From DT-110 sp030148525 (GTDB lineage Bacteria > Bacteroidota > Bacteroidia > Chitinophagales > Saprospiraceae): a stretch of 64,000 nucleotides of DNA. A program made the translations under genes and the position numbers. Position 1 is the first letter of the stretch, and each line of letters begins with the position of its first letter. The notes under the pieces are model-generated. The model was not told where the DNA came from. It worked only from the letters and a program-made list of their open reading frames with translations, and ran no database searches. Shown here piece by piece: positions 17,916 to 25,312 of the stretch. Location of the stretch: assembly GCA_965227445.1 (NCBI GenBank), contig OZ245751.1, forward strand, positions 2,852,001 through 2,916,000, written 5' to 3'.

Positions 17916-18599
17916 TTAATTCTTTTTCTTCTTCAGCTTTTTCTTGACGGCCTCTACCGCTGACTGCTGCTCCTTAATAACCTTAAGCATCTCCTCCTGC
18001 TGTTTGGCGTTTTGCTCCAAATCCTTTTCCGCCTGCTTGATCTTTTCCTGGTAATCGGCAATATCCTTTTCCAGCTTTTTCTGATCCTTCATCAGATCAT
18101 CGTGCTCCTTATTGAAGTCTTTAAGCTTATCTTCTTCGGCATCCAATTCTATTTCCACCATATGGGTATAAATGCGATTGTCCAACTCAGGAAACCACTC
18201 TGTACGCAGGTAATCGGCGGCATCGCGGTGGGCAGAAGATGATAAGTAGGCGCCTCCCAAATCAAACCAAACAACTATTTCTTGCGACATTTTCCCGGTC
18301 TGGTTAATACGGGCGTAAACGTCGATGGTGTTGGGACTGGCGCCTTCAATCTCTGCGTCATCTACAAAAAACTCTGCGCTGCGGCGATCGTATTTCGGGT
18401 TTCTGCGGCCTTTGTAATCCTTTAGGAAGTCTTTAAGGACATCCTCCAACTCTTTGGTTTCCAGCCCCCGGGTCGACAGTGTAAAGGCATTTTCGTTGCC
18501 CTGACTCATGGTTGCTGTGCCTTCGTCAACTGTTTGTGCGTGGGCCGGTACGATCAAAAAAGTCAAAAATACGATGAGAAGTGTACAGATGGTTTTCAT
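17916..18599 (-). CDS. Secreted coiled-coil protein of unknown function
   Basis: 227 residues. A signal peptide (1-21, ending 'AHAQ') is followed by a compact mixed domain (about 35-140, with 'FLKDYKGRRNPKYDRRSAEF' and 'VVWFDLGGAYLSS'). A long coiled coil (about 150-220, rich in Lys, Glu and Gln) ends in a lysine tail. I do not recognise the family. Predicted periplasmic. It stands alone with its own terminator. Confidence 0.7.
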   Translation of the reverse strand: MKTICTLLIVFLTFLIVPAHAQTVDEGTATMSQGNENAFTLSTRGLETKELEDVLKDFLKDYKGRRNPKYDRRSAEFFVDDAEIEGASPNTIDVYARINQTGKMSQEIVVWFDLGGAYLSSSAHRDAADYLRTEWFPELDNRIYTHMVEIELDAEEDKLKDFNKEHDDLMKDQKKLEKDIADYQEKIKQAEKDLEQNAKQQEEMLKVIKEQQSAVEAVKKKLKKKKN

Positions 18600-18955
18600 G
18601 GGTTTTGATTTTTAAGTGAATGATGCATGGACACAAGAGAGCGATGCGTGTTTCGCTGCGATTCTTTATTAAGACGCCCCCTTTTGAAGGAAGTCACATT
18701 TTGTGATGGGCATCGATCATTTAAATGTCTGGAATCAATAAAGGTTGAGGCTTAGGTTAGGGTTGAGGTCCCTGCCTTCACTGGGCATACGCCCGTATGG
18801 GTTCCGGCGAGTGGAATAGGTTGAGTTAGGCCATGGGAGTAAGGCAAACCACTAAAGTGTAAATGACCGATTTGAACCACAGCTGAAGCTGTGGCCTTAT
18901 CTGTGGCCTTAACAAACGTGACTATCACTCCGTGGGCCGTGGGCCGTGAACCTAT
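18600..18955. other. Intergenic region with palindromes
   Basis: 356 bp without a gene. It holds a palindromic element at about 18874-18899 (CCACAGCTGAAGCTGTGG), whose relative occurs at about 51129-51153 with the same CTGAAGC core and trailing TTATC. A CCGTG array sits at its right edge. Confidence 0.5.
18930..18953 (+). repeat. CCGTG-type heptad array abutting the carboxylase stop
   Basis: Three to four 7-bp units (CCGTGGG, CCGTGGG, CCGTGAA) ending two bases before the stop codon of the minus-strand carboxylase gene. Confidence 0.7.
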
Positions 18956-20497
18956 CTACAACGGAATATTCCCATGCTTCTTCTTCGGTAATTTCGCCAC
19001 CTTATTTTCCAGGGAAGCAAAGCCCCGGATCAGTTTGCGGCGTGATACCTGGGGATCGATAACCTCATCGATAAACCCACGACGAGCCGCCCGGTACGGG
19101 TGTGCAAAGGCTTCCTGGTACTCCTTTTCCCGAGCCTTTAATTCCTCTTGCGGATCATCGGCAGCGGCGATCTGCTTGCGGAAGATGATTTCCGAAGCAC
19201 CCTTGGCGCCCATTACGGCGATCTCGGCCGATGGCCAGGCAAAGTTGAGGTCGGCTTTGATGTGTTTGGAGTTCATTACGTCGTAGGCACCACCATAGGC
19301 TTTGCGGGTAATGAGGGTAATACGCGGCACAGTGGCCTCACTAAAGGCGTAGAGCAACTTGGCACCATTGGTGATGATACCATTCCATTCCTGATCGGTA
19401 CCCGGCAGGAAACCAGGGACATCAACCAGCACCAGCAGCGGAATATTGAAGCTGTCGCAAAAACGCACAAAGCGGGCTGCTTTTTTGGAGCTGTCCACAT
19501 CGAGCACTCCGGCCAGAGACATGGGCTGATTACCAATGATCCCGATGCTGCGCCCGGCCAGGCGGGCAAAGCCAACGACGATATTATCGGCGTAATCCCG
19601 GTGGATTTCAAAGAAAGAATCTTTATCAGCCAGCCCCTCGATAACGGTTCGCATATCGTAGGGATGATTGGGGTTATCAGGCACGATATCGCGCAGATCC
19701 GGGCGCAATTCATCACCCAGTTCGTATTCCAGCGATTTGGGTTTTTCTTCGCAATTCTGTGGCAGGTAATCGAGCAGATTACGCAACTTCGCAATGCAAT
19801 CTACATCATTGATAGCCGTCAGGTGGGTAACTCCCGATTTGGTAGAGTGCGCAGATGCACCGCCCAGTTCTTCGGCAGTCACCTCCTCGTTGGTAACCGT
19901 TTTTACTACGTTGGGGCCGGTGACAAACATATAGGATGTTCCTTCCACCATCACCGTGAAGTCGGTCATGGCCGGTGAGTATACGGCACCACCTGCACAC
20001 GGGCCCATAATGGCCGAGATCTGAGGAACGACTCCGGAAGCCATGACATTGCGGTAAAATATATCGGCGTAGCCGCCCAGGGAACTTACGCCTTCCTGGA
20101 TACGGGCACCACCCGAGTCGTTCAGACCAATAACCGGAGCACCATTTTGCACGGCCAGGTCCATGATCTTGCAGATTTTTTCGGCGTGGGTTTCGGACAG
20201 GGATCCCCCGAAAACCGTAAAATCCTGGGCAAATACGTAGACCAGGCGTCCGTCGATGGTACCGTAGCCGGTAACGACTCCGTCGCCCAGGAAACGTTGC
20301 TTATCCATATCAAAATCGACCGCCCGGTGGGTAACCATCATGCCTATTTCTTCGAAGGAGCCTTTATCCAATAAGAAGTGGATGCGCTCACGGGCCGTCA
20401 ATTTGCCTTTATTATGTTGACTATCAATTCGTTTTTGCCCACCACCCAGGTGAGCCTCTTCAATGCGTTGGTTGAGTTTATCGAGTTTTTCTTTCAT
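18956..20497 (-). CDS. Acyl-CoA carboxylase, carboxyltransferase beta subunit
   Basis: 513-residue carboxyltransferase subunit of the propionyl-CoA carboxylase type, which moves carboxyl from biotin to acyl-CoA. Motifs are 'GKLTARERIHFLLD', 'GLNDSGGARIQEGVSSLGGY', 'GPCAGGAVYSPAMTDF', 'GFLPGTDQEWNGII' and 'KAYGGAYDVMNSKH'. Size and order fit PccB/AccD5. No biotin carboxylase gene is adjacent in the window. The upstream region is divergent from the aminotransferase gene. Confidence 0.95.
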   Translation of the reverse strand: MKEKLDKLNQRIEEAHLGGGQKRIDSQHNKGKLTARERIHFLLDKGSFEEIGMMVTHRAVDFDMDKQRFLGDGVVTGYGTIDGRLVYVFAQDFTVFGGSLSETHAEKICKIMDLAVQNGAPVIGLNDSGGARIQEGVSSLGGYADIFYRNVMASGVVPQISAIMGPCAGGAVYSPAMTDFTVMVEGTSYMFVTGPNVVKTVTNEEVTAEELGGASAHSTKSGVTHLTAINDVDCIAKLRNLLDYLPQNCEEKPKSLEYELGDELRPDLRDIVPDNPNHPYDMRTVIEGLADKDSFFEIHRDYADNIVVGFARLAGRSIGIIGNQPMSLAGVLDVDSSKKAARFVRFCDSFNIPLLVLVDVPGFLPGTDQEWNGIITNGAKLLYAFSEATVPRITLITRKAYGGAYDVMNSKHIKADLNFAWPSAEIAVMGAKGASEIIFRKQIAAADDPQEELKAREKEYQEAFAHPYRAARRGFIDEVIDPQVSRRKLIRGFASLENKVAKLPKKKHGNIPL

Positions 20498-20696
20498 GTA
20501 CAGGTTGGTATTTGTCTGGTTGGATTAGGGGGCTGGGGCCACCCGAATCGACAATATACCCAAAACGATTGGGTTTCCATTTTTGGGAAACCAAAAAATA
20601 GCTGGTCGGTTAGGAATGACCGTGACGCCGGATTTCAGCCAAAACCTGACACCTCCGAAGCTGCTTTTTTCCGGGGCATCTTAACTAAAAAAAACA

Positions 20697-20704
20697 TAGC
20701 TTTG
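20697..20704 (+). promoter_or_regulatory. Candidate -7 box for the aminotransferase gene
   Basis: TAGCTTTG matches TAnnTTTG and lies 33 bases upstream of the chosen start. No good -33 element is seen. Confidence 0.45.
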
Positions 20705-20737
20705 AACCCCACAGAACAACTGAAAAAACTGTCGATT

Positions 20738-21946
20738 ATGTCCATGACTAAAACGGCTACGCCCTCGGAGCGCATTGAACAAATGGAAGAATCCGCCACC
20801 ATTAAAATGGCATCCATGGCCCGCGAACTCAAAGCGAAAGGCCATAATGTGATCAGCCTCAGCCTCGGAGAGCCCGACTTTGACACACCCGACCATATCA
20901 AGGAAGCGGCTAAAAAGGCCCTGGATGAGGGATATACAAAGTACACTCCTGTACCGGGTCTGCCGGAATTGCGGAAAGCCATTGTTACTAAATTTGAACG
21001 CGACAACGGCCTCTCGTTTGGCATCAACGATATTGTGGTGTCCAATGGCGCCAAGCAGTCTATTTTCAATCTGTCCATGGCCCTGCTCAACGAGGGCGAC
21101 GAGGTGATTGTCCTGGCACCCTACTGGGTTTCCTATTCGGAGATCATCAAACTGGCCGGCGGTGTTCCCGTCATCGTGGGAGCATCCATTGAAGATGATT
21201 ATAAGGTATCCGCACAGCAGGTGAAAGATGCCATTACCGATAAAACCAAAGCAGTCCTCTTTTCCTCTCCCTGTAATCCAACCGGGTCGGTATATACTAA
21301 AGACGAGCTCGATGCCATCGCCGATGTCATCGCTCCGCACGAGGACATTATCGTTATCTCGGATGAGATCTACGAATACATAAACTTCACTGATCAGCAC
21401 GCGTCCATTGGTGCCAACCCGGTACTTAAGGACCGCGTTGCGACGGTTAACGGTTTCTCCAAAGGATTTGCCATGACTGGCTGGCGACTGGGTTATATGG
21501 GTGCTCCTGGCTGGCTGGCTAAGGCTTGCGCCAAAATCCAGGGCCAGGTGACCTCCGGTGCCACCGCTTTCGGTCAAATGGCCGGCGCTCACGCACTACT
21601 GGCCGATATGTCACCCACGCACAAAATGAAAGAGGCTTTCCTCAAGCGTCGCGATATGGTCATTGACCTCCTCCAGGAAATCCCCGACATGAAGGTGAAC
21701 CGGCCCCAGGGTGCTTTCTACATCTTTCCGGATATTAGTGCCTACTTCGGACGCACCGATGGCCAGACCACCATCACCGATGCCGATGATTTCTGTGAAT
21801 ACCTGCTCCAACAGGCCCACGTAGCGGTCGTTACCGGGGCCGCCTTCGGTGCTGATAATTGTTTCCGCCTCTCCTACGCCGCCTCCGAAGCAGAGCTACG
21901 GGAAGCAGTGGCCCGCATGAAGGAAACGCTGGCGAAGTTGACATAA
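20738..21946 (+). CDS. Pyridoxal-phosphate aminotransferase, aspartate aminotransferase class I
   Basis: 402 residues, class Ib (AspC/AspB-like) aminotransferase. Motifs are 'SLSLGEPDFDTPDHIKEAAK', 'YTPVPGLPELRKAI', 'SNGAKQSIFNL', 'APYWVSY', 'SPCNPTGSVY', and the PLP lysine in 'GFSKGFAMTGWRLGYM'. The C-terminal 'FRLSYAAS' has the carboxylate-binding Arg. I start at 20738 (MSMTK); 20744 is also possible. Earlier in-frame codons overlap the divergent carboxylase gene. Preferred substrate is probably aspartate, by family. Confidence 0.93.
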   Translation: MSMTKTATPSERIEQMEESATIKMASMARELKAKGHNVISLSLGEPDFDTPDHIKEAAKKALDEGYTKYTPVPGLPELRKAIVTKFERDNGLSFGINDIVVSNGAKQSIFNLSMALLNEGDEVIVLAPYWVSYSEIIKLAGGVPVIVGASIEDDYKVSAQQVKDAITDKTKAVLFSSPCNPTGSVYTKDELDAIADVIAPHEDIIVISDEIYEYINFTDQHASIGANPVLKDRVATVNGFSKGFAMTGWRLGYMGAPGWLAKACAKIQGQVTSGATAFGQMAGAHALLADMSPTHKMKEAFLKRRDMVIDLLQEIPDMKVNRPQGAFYIFPDISAYFGRTDGQTTITDADDFCEYLLQQAHVAVVTGAAFGADNCFRLSYAASEAELREAVARMKETLAKLT

Positions 21947-22297
21947 TAAGGTGAAGAGGGTGGTGCAGAGTAGCACTGCCTTTTACCTTACCCTCATCCC
22001 CACCCCTTCTCCCACTGGGAGAAGGGAGTCGTTTCTGAAAAGTAGTTTGAGTTATCCGGGCAAATTCCGGACAGTGATTCCCCTGATCGCCTAATCCCCT
22101 AGGCGAAGGTAAGCCCGGATCGACGGGGATTAGGGGAACTGGAGCGTTGGAGAGTTGGAGAATGGGAGAGTTGGGGAATGGGGGATTCTACCGAAGTTCT
22201 TGCTCCTCGGTAGTAAAGAATTTCGTCGCGTCTCGTTTTTTTCGATTAGTTGATTAGTTGATTAGGCTACGGAGCCCAGAGAAGGATCGACATCCCC
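21947..22297. repeat. Composite repeat, copy 1
   Basis: 351 bp made of repeated parts. A CTTCTCCC/GGGAGAAG palindrome with 'GTCGTTTCTGA' trailer lies at 21991-22038. A 'GGCAAATTCCGGA' plus 'CCTGATCGCCTAATCCCCTA' block lies at 22056-22101. An 8-bp-period GGAGAGTT/GGGGAATG array lies at 22138-22187. A 62-bp module lies at 22188-22249. The module recurs inverted at 30233-30294 with 57 of 62 identical by my count. No gene is present. Confidence 0.75.
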
Positions 22298-22768
22298 TTA
22301 CGACGGGTCCGGCGATTGCCACAAAACATGCATGATCATCCACTTGCCGTCGATCTTGGCGAGTTGCATGTAATCCGTACCCCACTCGGCCGTTAGTTTG
22401 GCGGTGGCGGTGCGCCCCAGTACGTCGTAGATCTCAATCTCCTTGGGCGAATCGGCATTGGCCTGCTTCCCGTTGGCATTCCAGTTGCCGGAGAGGGTGT
22501 GAAGTTGTTCGTACGTCATAGGGTTAGGTCCCATAAAGGCTTTTTCTTTGTTGTTATACCAAAAGCCCACTTTCTAGAGTTCGGGGAGAACGGATCGCTC
22601 GATGCGCTCGGGTTCTACCTCGTAAAGCGCTTCCACGTAGTCCAGAACGGCTACCTTCACCGCTTCTTTTTCGGCCTTAGCCAGAGAAAAAGGTTGGGCA
22701 TAGCCAAACCAGGCAATACTGCCAATCATTAGAGCCATTGCGGCCAGCCAGGTGCGTTGCATCTTCAT
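22298..22768 (-). pseudogene. NTF2-like / putative lumazine-binding protein, interrupted by one amber codon
   Basis: One continuous reading frame of 157 codons carries a single in-frame TAG at 22574-22576. The upstream part has a signal peptide and 'EKEAVKVAVLDYVEALYEVE' then 'RIERSVLPEL'. After the stop come 'KVGFWYNNKEKAF', 'MTYEQLHTLSGNWNANGK', 'KEIEIYDVLGRTATAKLTA' and 'KIDGKWMIMHVLWQS', the usual continuation of secreted lumazine_bd_2/NTF2-like proteins. Nothing is shifted or missing. In relatives I remember a normal residue at the stop position, so a single base change (for example CAG or AAG to TAG) probably broke it. A recent pseudogene, a sequencing error or readthrough are the options. 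Neighbouring repeats are dense. Confidence 0.8.
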
Positions 22769-22868
22769 TTCTGCTTATTTTTATTTATACATAATGGTGC
22801 AATGTATGTGATTTTTTGACTGGATACCAATATTATAGAGGAGTTCGACAATTGTACCGACGTTTTTT

Positions 22869-23072
22869 GAGGTCAGAGGTCAGAGATCAGAAATCAGAAA
22901 TCAGGAAACAAAACCACCTCATACCCCAAACCTCATACCCCAAACCTGTTAACCACCTCATACCCCAAACTTTCCCTGCCCGCCAAAACCCGGCAGGGTG
23001 TAGGAGGGAAACCTATAACCTACTAAGCTGTTAACCACCTCATACCCCAAACCTCAAACCTATAACCTGTTT
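22869..23072 (+). repeat. Multi-unit heptad array upstream of kdsC
   Basis: It begins with TCAGAGG, TCAGAGA, TCAGAAA, TCAGAAA, TCAGGAA, all in 7-bp register. It then switches to CCTCATA/CCCCAAA and CCTATAA units, interrupted at about 22975-23005 by a CCCTGCCCGCC/CGGCAGGG palindrome. Unit identity changes but the period stays 7. Confidence 0.85.
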
Positions 23073-23075
23073 TAC

Positions 23076-23083
23076 TATCTTTG
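23076..23083 (+). promoter_or_regulatory. Candidate -7 box for kdsC
   Basis: TATCTTTG matches TAnnTTTG and ends six bases before the ATG, which would give a nearly leaderless transcript. It sits right after the heptad array, so the array would occupy the upstream promoter region. Confidence 0.4.
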
Positions 23084-23089
23084 GCATCT

Positions 23090-23593
23090 ATGAACTACCT
23101 TGAATCCTTTAGAGACATCCACACCTTCATCTTTGATGTGGATGGGGTGCTGACCGACTCGTCTGTTTTAGTACTGGAAGACGGCAAATTACTTCGCAAA
23201 ATGAGCATCCGCGACGGATATGCGCTCAAGCTCGCCGTCAAACGTGGCTACCGGGTGGCCGTCATCACTGGCGGCAAGTCGGAGGGCGTACGCATTCGCC
23301 TAGAGAATCTGGGTATCACCGATATCTATACCGGTATCAGCGATAAACTGGAGGTCTTTGAGGAATTCATCCACGCTTACGACATTGATCCACAGGGGAT
23401 ATTGTACATGGGTGATGACCTTCCCGACTACCCGGTGATGCGGAAGGTAGGCCTCCCGGCTTGCCCCAAGAACGCCGCTCCGGAACTGTTCCAGCTGGCA
23501 GCCTATGTGTCGCCCTATGCCGGTGGCGAGGGCTGTGCACGTGACGTGATCGAAAAAGTACTTCGCCTGCACGATAAATGGACGTCTGATTAA
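23090..23593 (+). CDS. kdsC: HAD-family KDO 8-phosphate phosphatase
   Basis: 167-residue HAD phosphatase without cap domain, as in KdsC, which makes KDO for lipopolysaccharide from KDO 8-phosphate. The nucleophile motif is 'FDVDGVLTD', motif II lies in 'VAVITGGKS', and motif III/IV is 'ILYMGDDLPDYPVM'. The C-terminal 'SPYAGGEGCARDVIEKVL' is typical of KdsC. I use the ATG at 23090 rather than the TTG at 23081. Followed nine bases later by a UbiA-type gene and then maf. Confidence 0.9.
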   Translation: MNYLESFRDIHTFIFDVDGVLTDSSVLVLEDGKLLRKMSIRDGYALKLAVKRGYRVAVITGGKSEGVRIRLENLGITDIYTGISDKLEVFEEFIHAYDIDPQGILYMGDDLPDYPVMRKVGLPACPKNAAPELFQLAAYVSPYAGGEGCARDVIEKVLRLHDKWTSD

Positions 23594-23602
23594 TTCTTGT
23601 TC

Positions 23603-24526
23603 ATGGCATTGTTGCGCTTGATTCGCTTTCCAAACCTATGTATTGTTGCCCTCACCCAGTGGTTGCTGTACGACCGGGTAGTGGTCCCTGCGCTGGTGAG
23701 CCAGCAGATTACCCCGCTGCTTTCGAGGCTGGATTGCCTATGCTACATTGGCGTCACGGTTACGCTGACTGCAGCCGGGTACATCATCAATGATATCATG
23801 GACCTCCCGGCCGATCGCATCAATAAACCCGATCGGATCCTGATCGACCGGCACATTTCCCGGCAAACAGCTTCCTGGTTCTATCTGACTCTGGGGCTGA
23901 ACGGATTCATGATGACCACTTATCTCGGCCTTGCCTGCGACCGCTTGCACCTGATTGGCCTCTACCCTATCGCCTTCATCCTGCTCTATGTGTACTCCGC
24001 CGCACTTAAGCACCGCCCACTTATCGGCAATCTGCTAATCGCCATATTTTGTGCCGGAGTGGCCGGAGCCATTTGGCTGGCGGAAGGTGATGCCCTTGCT
24101 CAGCTCGCTCAGCGGGCTCCGGGGCGGGCTCGACCGGTGCGTTTTTTATTGGTCTGGTACATGGTCTTTGCCTTTTTATCAACCCTCTACCGCGAACTGG
24201 TGAAGGACCTGGAGGACCAGGATGGTGACCGAGAGGTGGGTAGTCGCACTGCGCCCATAGTATGGGGTAGTGCTTTTGCAAAAATACTGGCGGGCACCAG
24301 TGGTGGACTATTGTTGATCTTCTTGGTATGGCAATGTCAGTTTATCTACGCTTATTTTCCCGACTGGCTGGTCTGGTTTGTGGCTGTCGGCTTGGTGTTA
24401 CCATTGATTTGGACGTTTTTTGATCTGGCTTTCGCCAAAAAGAAAACGCAGTATCATCGCATCAGCACCGTACTTAAGGCGGTCATGTTAAATGGTGTCC
24501 TGCTCTTACTCTTTGCAAATCTGTAA
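23603..24526 (+). CDS. UbiA-family prenyltransferase
   Basis: 307-residue polytopic membrane enzyme with about eight hydrophobic segments. The two Asp-rich motifs that bind prenyl diphosphate through magnesium are 'NDIMDLPADRINKPDR' (about residues 62-77) and 'ELVKDLEDQDGDREVG' (about 196-211). The family includes geranylgeranylglycerol-phosphate synthases and quinone prenyltransferases, and the acceptor cannot be read from sequence. Start at the ATG (23603). Four bases separate it from maf. Confidence 0.88.
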   Translation: MALLRLIRFPNLCIVALTQWLLYDRVVVPALVSQQITPLLSRLDCLCYIGVTVTLTAAGYIINDIMDLPADRINKPDRILIDRHISRQTASWFYLTLGLNGFMMTTYLGLACDRLHLIGLYPIAFILLYVYSAALKHRPLIGNLLIAIFCAGVAGAIWLAEGDALAQLAQRAPGRARPVRFLLVWYMVFAFLSTLYRELVKDLEDQDGDREVGSRTAPIVWGSAFAKILAGTSGGLLLIFLVWQCQFIYAYFPDWLVWFVAVGLVLPLIWTFFDLAFAKKKTQYHRISTVLKAVMLNGVLLLLFANL

Positions 24527-24530
24527 CTCT

Positions 24531-25103
24531 ATGCACCCTTTAGAACGAAAGATCATTCTCGCGTCGGCCTCACCGCGTCGATCCCAACTACTGGAACAAG
24601 CCGGTTTCAACTTCGAAGTCCGCCCCCAGGATGTGGAAGAGGTGTGGCCGCTGGACCTGCCTGCCGAAGAGGTGGCACCCTACCTCGCCCAAAAGAAGGC
24701 ACAGGCTGCCAAACCCCTGCTCGGGAAAAACGACATTATCCTCGCCGCCGACAGCATTGTCCTGCTCGATGATCGCATCTTCGAAAAGCCTGCGAACGAA
24801 CAGGAAGCACACCATATGCTGCGCGCCCTCAGCGGTGAAGAGCACACAGTCATTACCGGTGTATGCCTGCTGGACCACACCCGGGAAGAAGTCCTTTCCG
24901 GCATCACCCAGGTCCGGTTTGCTGTCCTAAGTGACCAGGAGATCCAATACTACGTAAATAAATACAAGCCCTACGACAAAGCAGGTTCCTATGCCATCCA
25001 GGAGTGGATCGGCCTCTGTAAGATCACCGGTATCAAAGGTACTTACGCGAATGTGATGGGGCTGCCGGTCGACCTGGTCTATCGGGAATTGGACCAGTGG
25101 TAG
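24531..25103 (+). CDS. maf: Maf-type nucleotide pyrophosphatase
   Basis: 190 residues, normal for Maf/YhdE proteins that hydrolyse non-canonical or pyrimidine nucleoside triphosphates. Motifs are 'LASASPRRSQLLEQAGF', 'ADSIVLLDD' and 'YKPYDKAGSYAIQEW'. The last gene of the kdsC-ubiA-maf group. The stop is directly followed by a heptad-spaced stretch. Confidence 0.92.
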   Translation: MHPLERKIILASASPRRSQLLEQAGFNFEVRPQDVEEVWPLDLPAEEVAPYLAQKKAQAAKPLLGKNDIILAADSIVLLDDRIFEKPANEQEAHHMLRALSGEEHTVITGVCLLDHTREEVLSGITQVRFAVLSDQEIQYYVNKYKPYDKAGSYAIQEWIGLCKITGIKGTYANVMGLPVDLVYRELDQW

Positions 25104-25139
25104 GTATGGTTGACGGCTGAAGACTGACGATTAAAGGCC
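25104..25139 (+). repeat. GGTTGAC-type heptad stretch at the maf 3' end
   Basis: Units GGTTGAC, GGCTGAA, GACTGAC, GATTAAA follow each other with a 7-bp period, starting four bases after the maf stop. Confidence 0.55.
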
Positions 25140-25196
25140 TGTGGTTGACGAGAACCGGAGTGACTCGGAGCATAATTTCTTGAAATAAATCTAAAA

Positions 25197-25219
25197 AAAG
25201 AAGACCACCGGGCTTCTTT
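25197..25219. terminator. Terminator-like hairpin 1 of a direct repeat
   Basis: AAAGAAG-accaccggg-CTTCTTT with A-run before it. Followed by 'GGAGCAACCAAGCGATCT', which is repeated with changes after hairpin 2. Confidence 0.65.
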
Positions 25220-25252
25220 GGTCCAACAGCGGAGCAACCAAGCGATCTAAAA

Positions 25253-25275
25253 AGAAAAGGCCACCGGACTTTTCT
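25253..25275. terminator. Terminator-like hairpin 2 of a direct repeat
   Basis: AGAAAAG-gccaccgga-CTTTTCT, followed by 'GGAGCGACCAGGCGATCT'. Hairpins 1 and 2 with their trailers form two diverged direct copies of about 60 bp between convergent maf and the WG-repeat gene. Confidence 0.7.
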
Positions 25276-25312
25276 GATCTAAAAGCGAGCGAGCGGAGCG
25301 ACCAGGCGATCT

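Noticed and set aside
22869..23072. Possible CRISPR array
   Set aside because: Repeat units are 7 bp and there are no unique spacers of 30-40 bp, so it is a tandem array.
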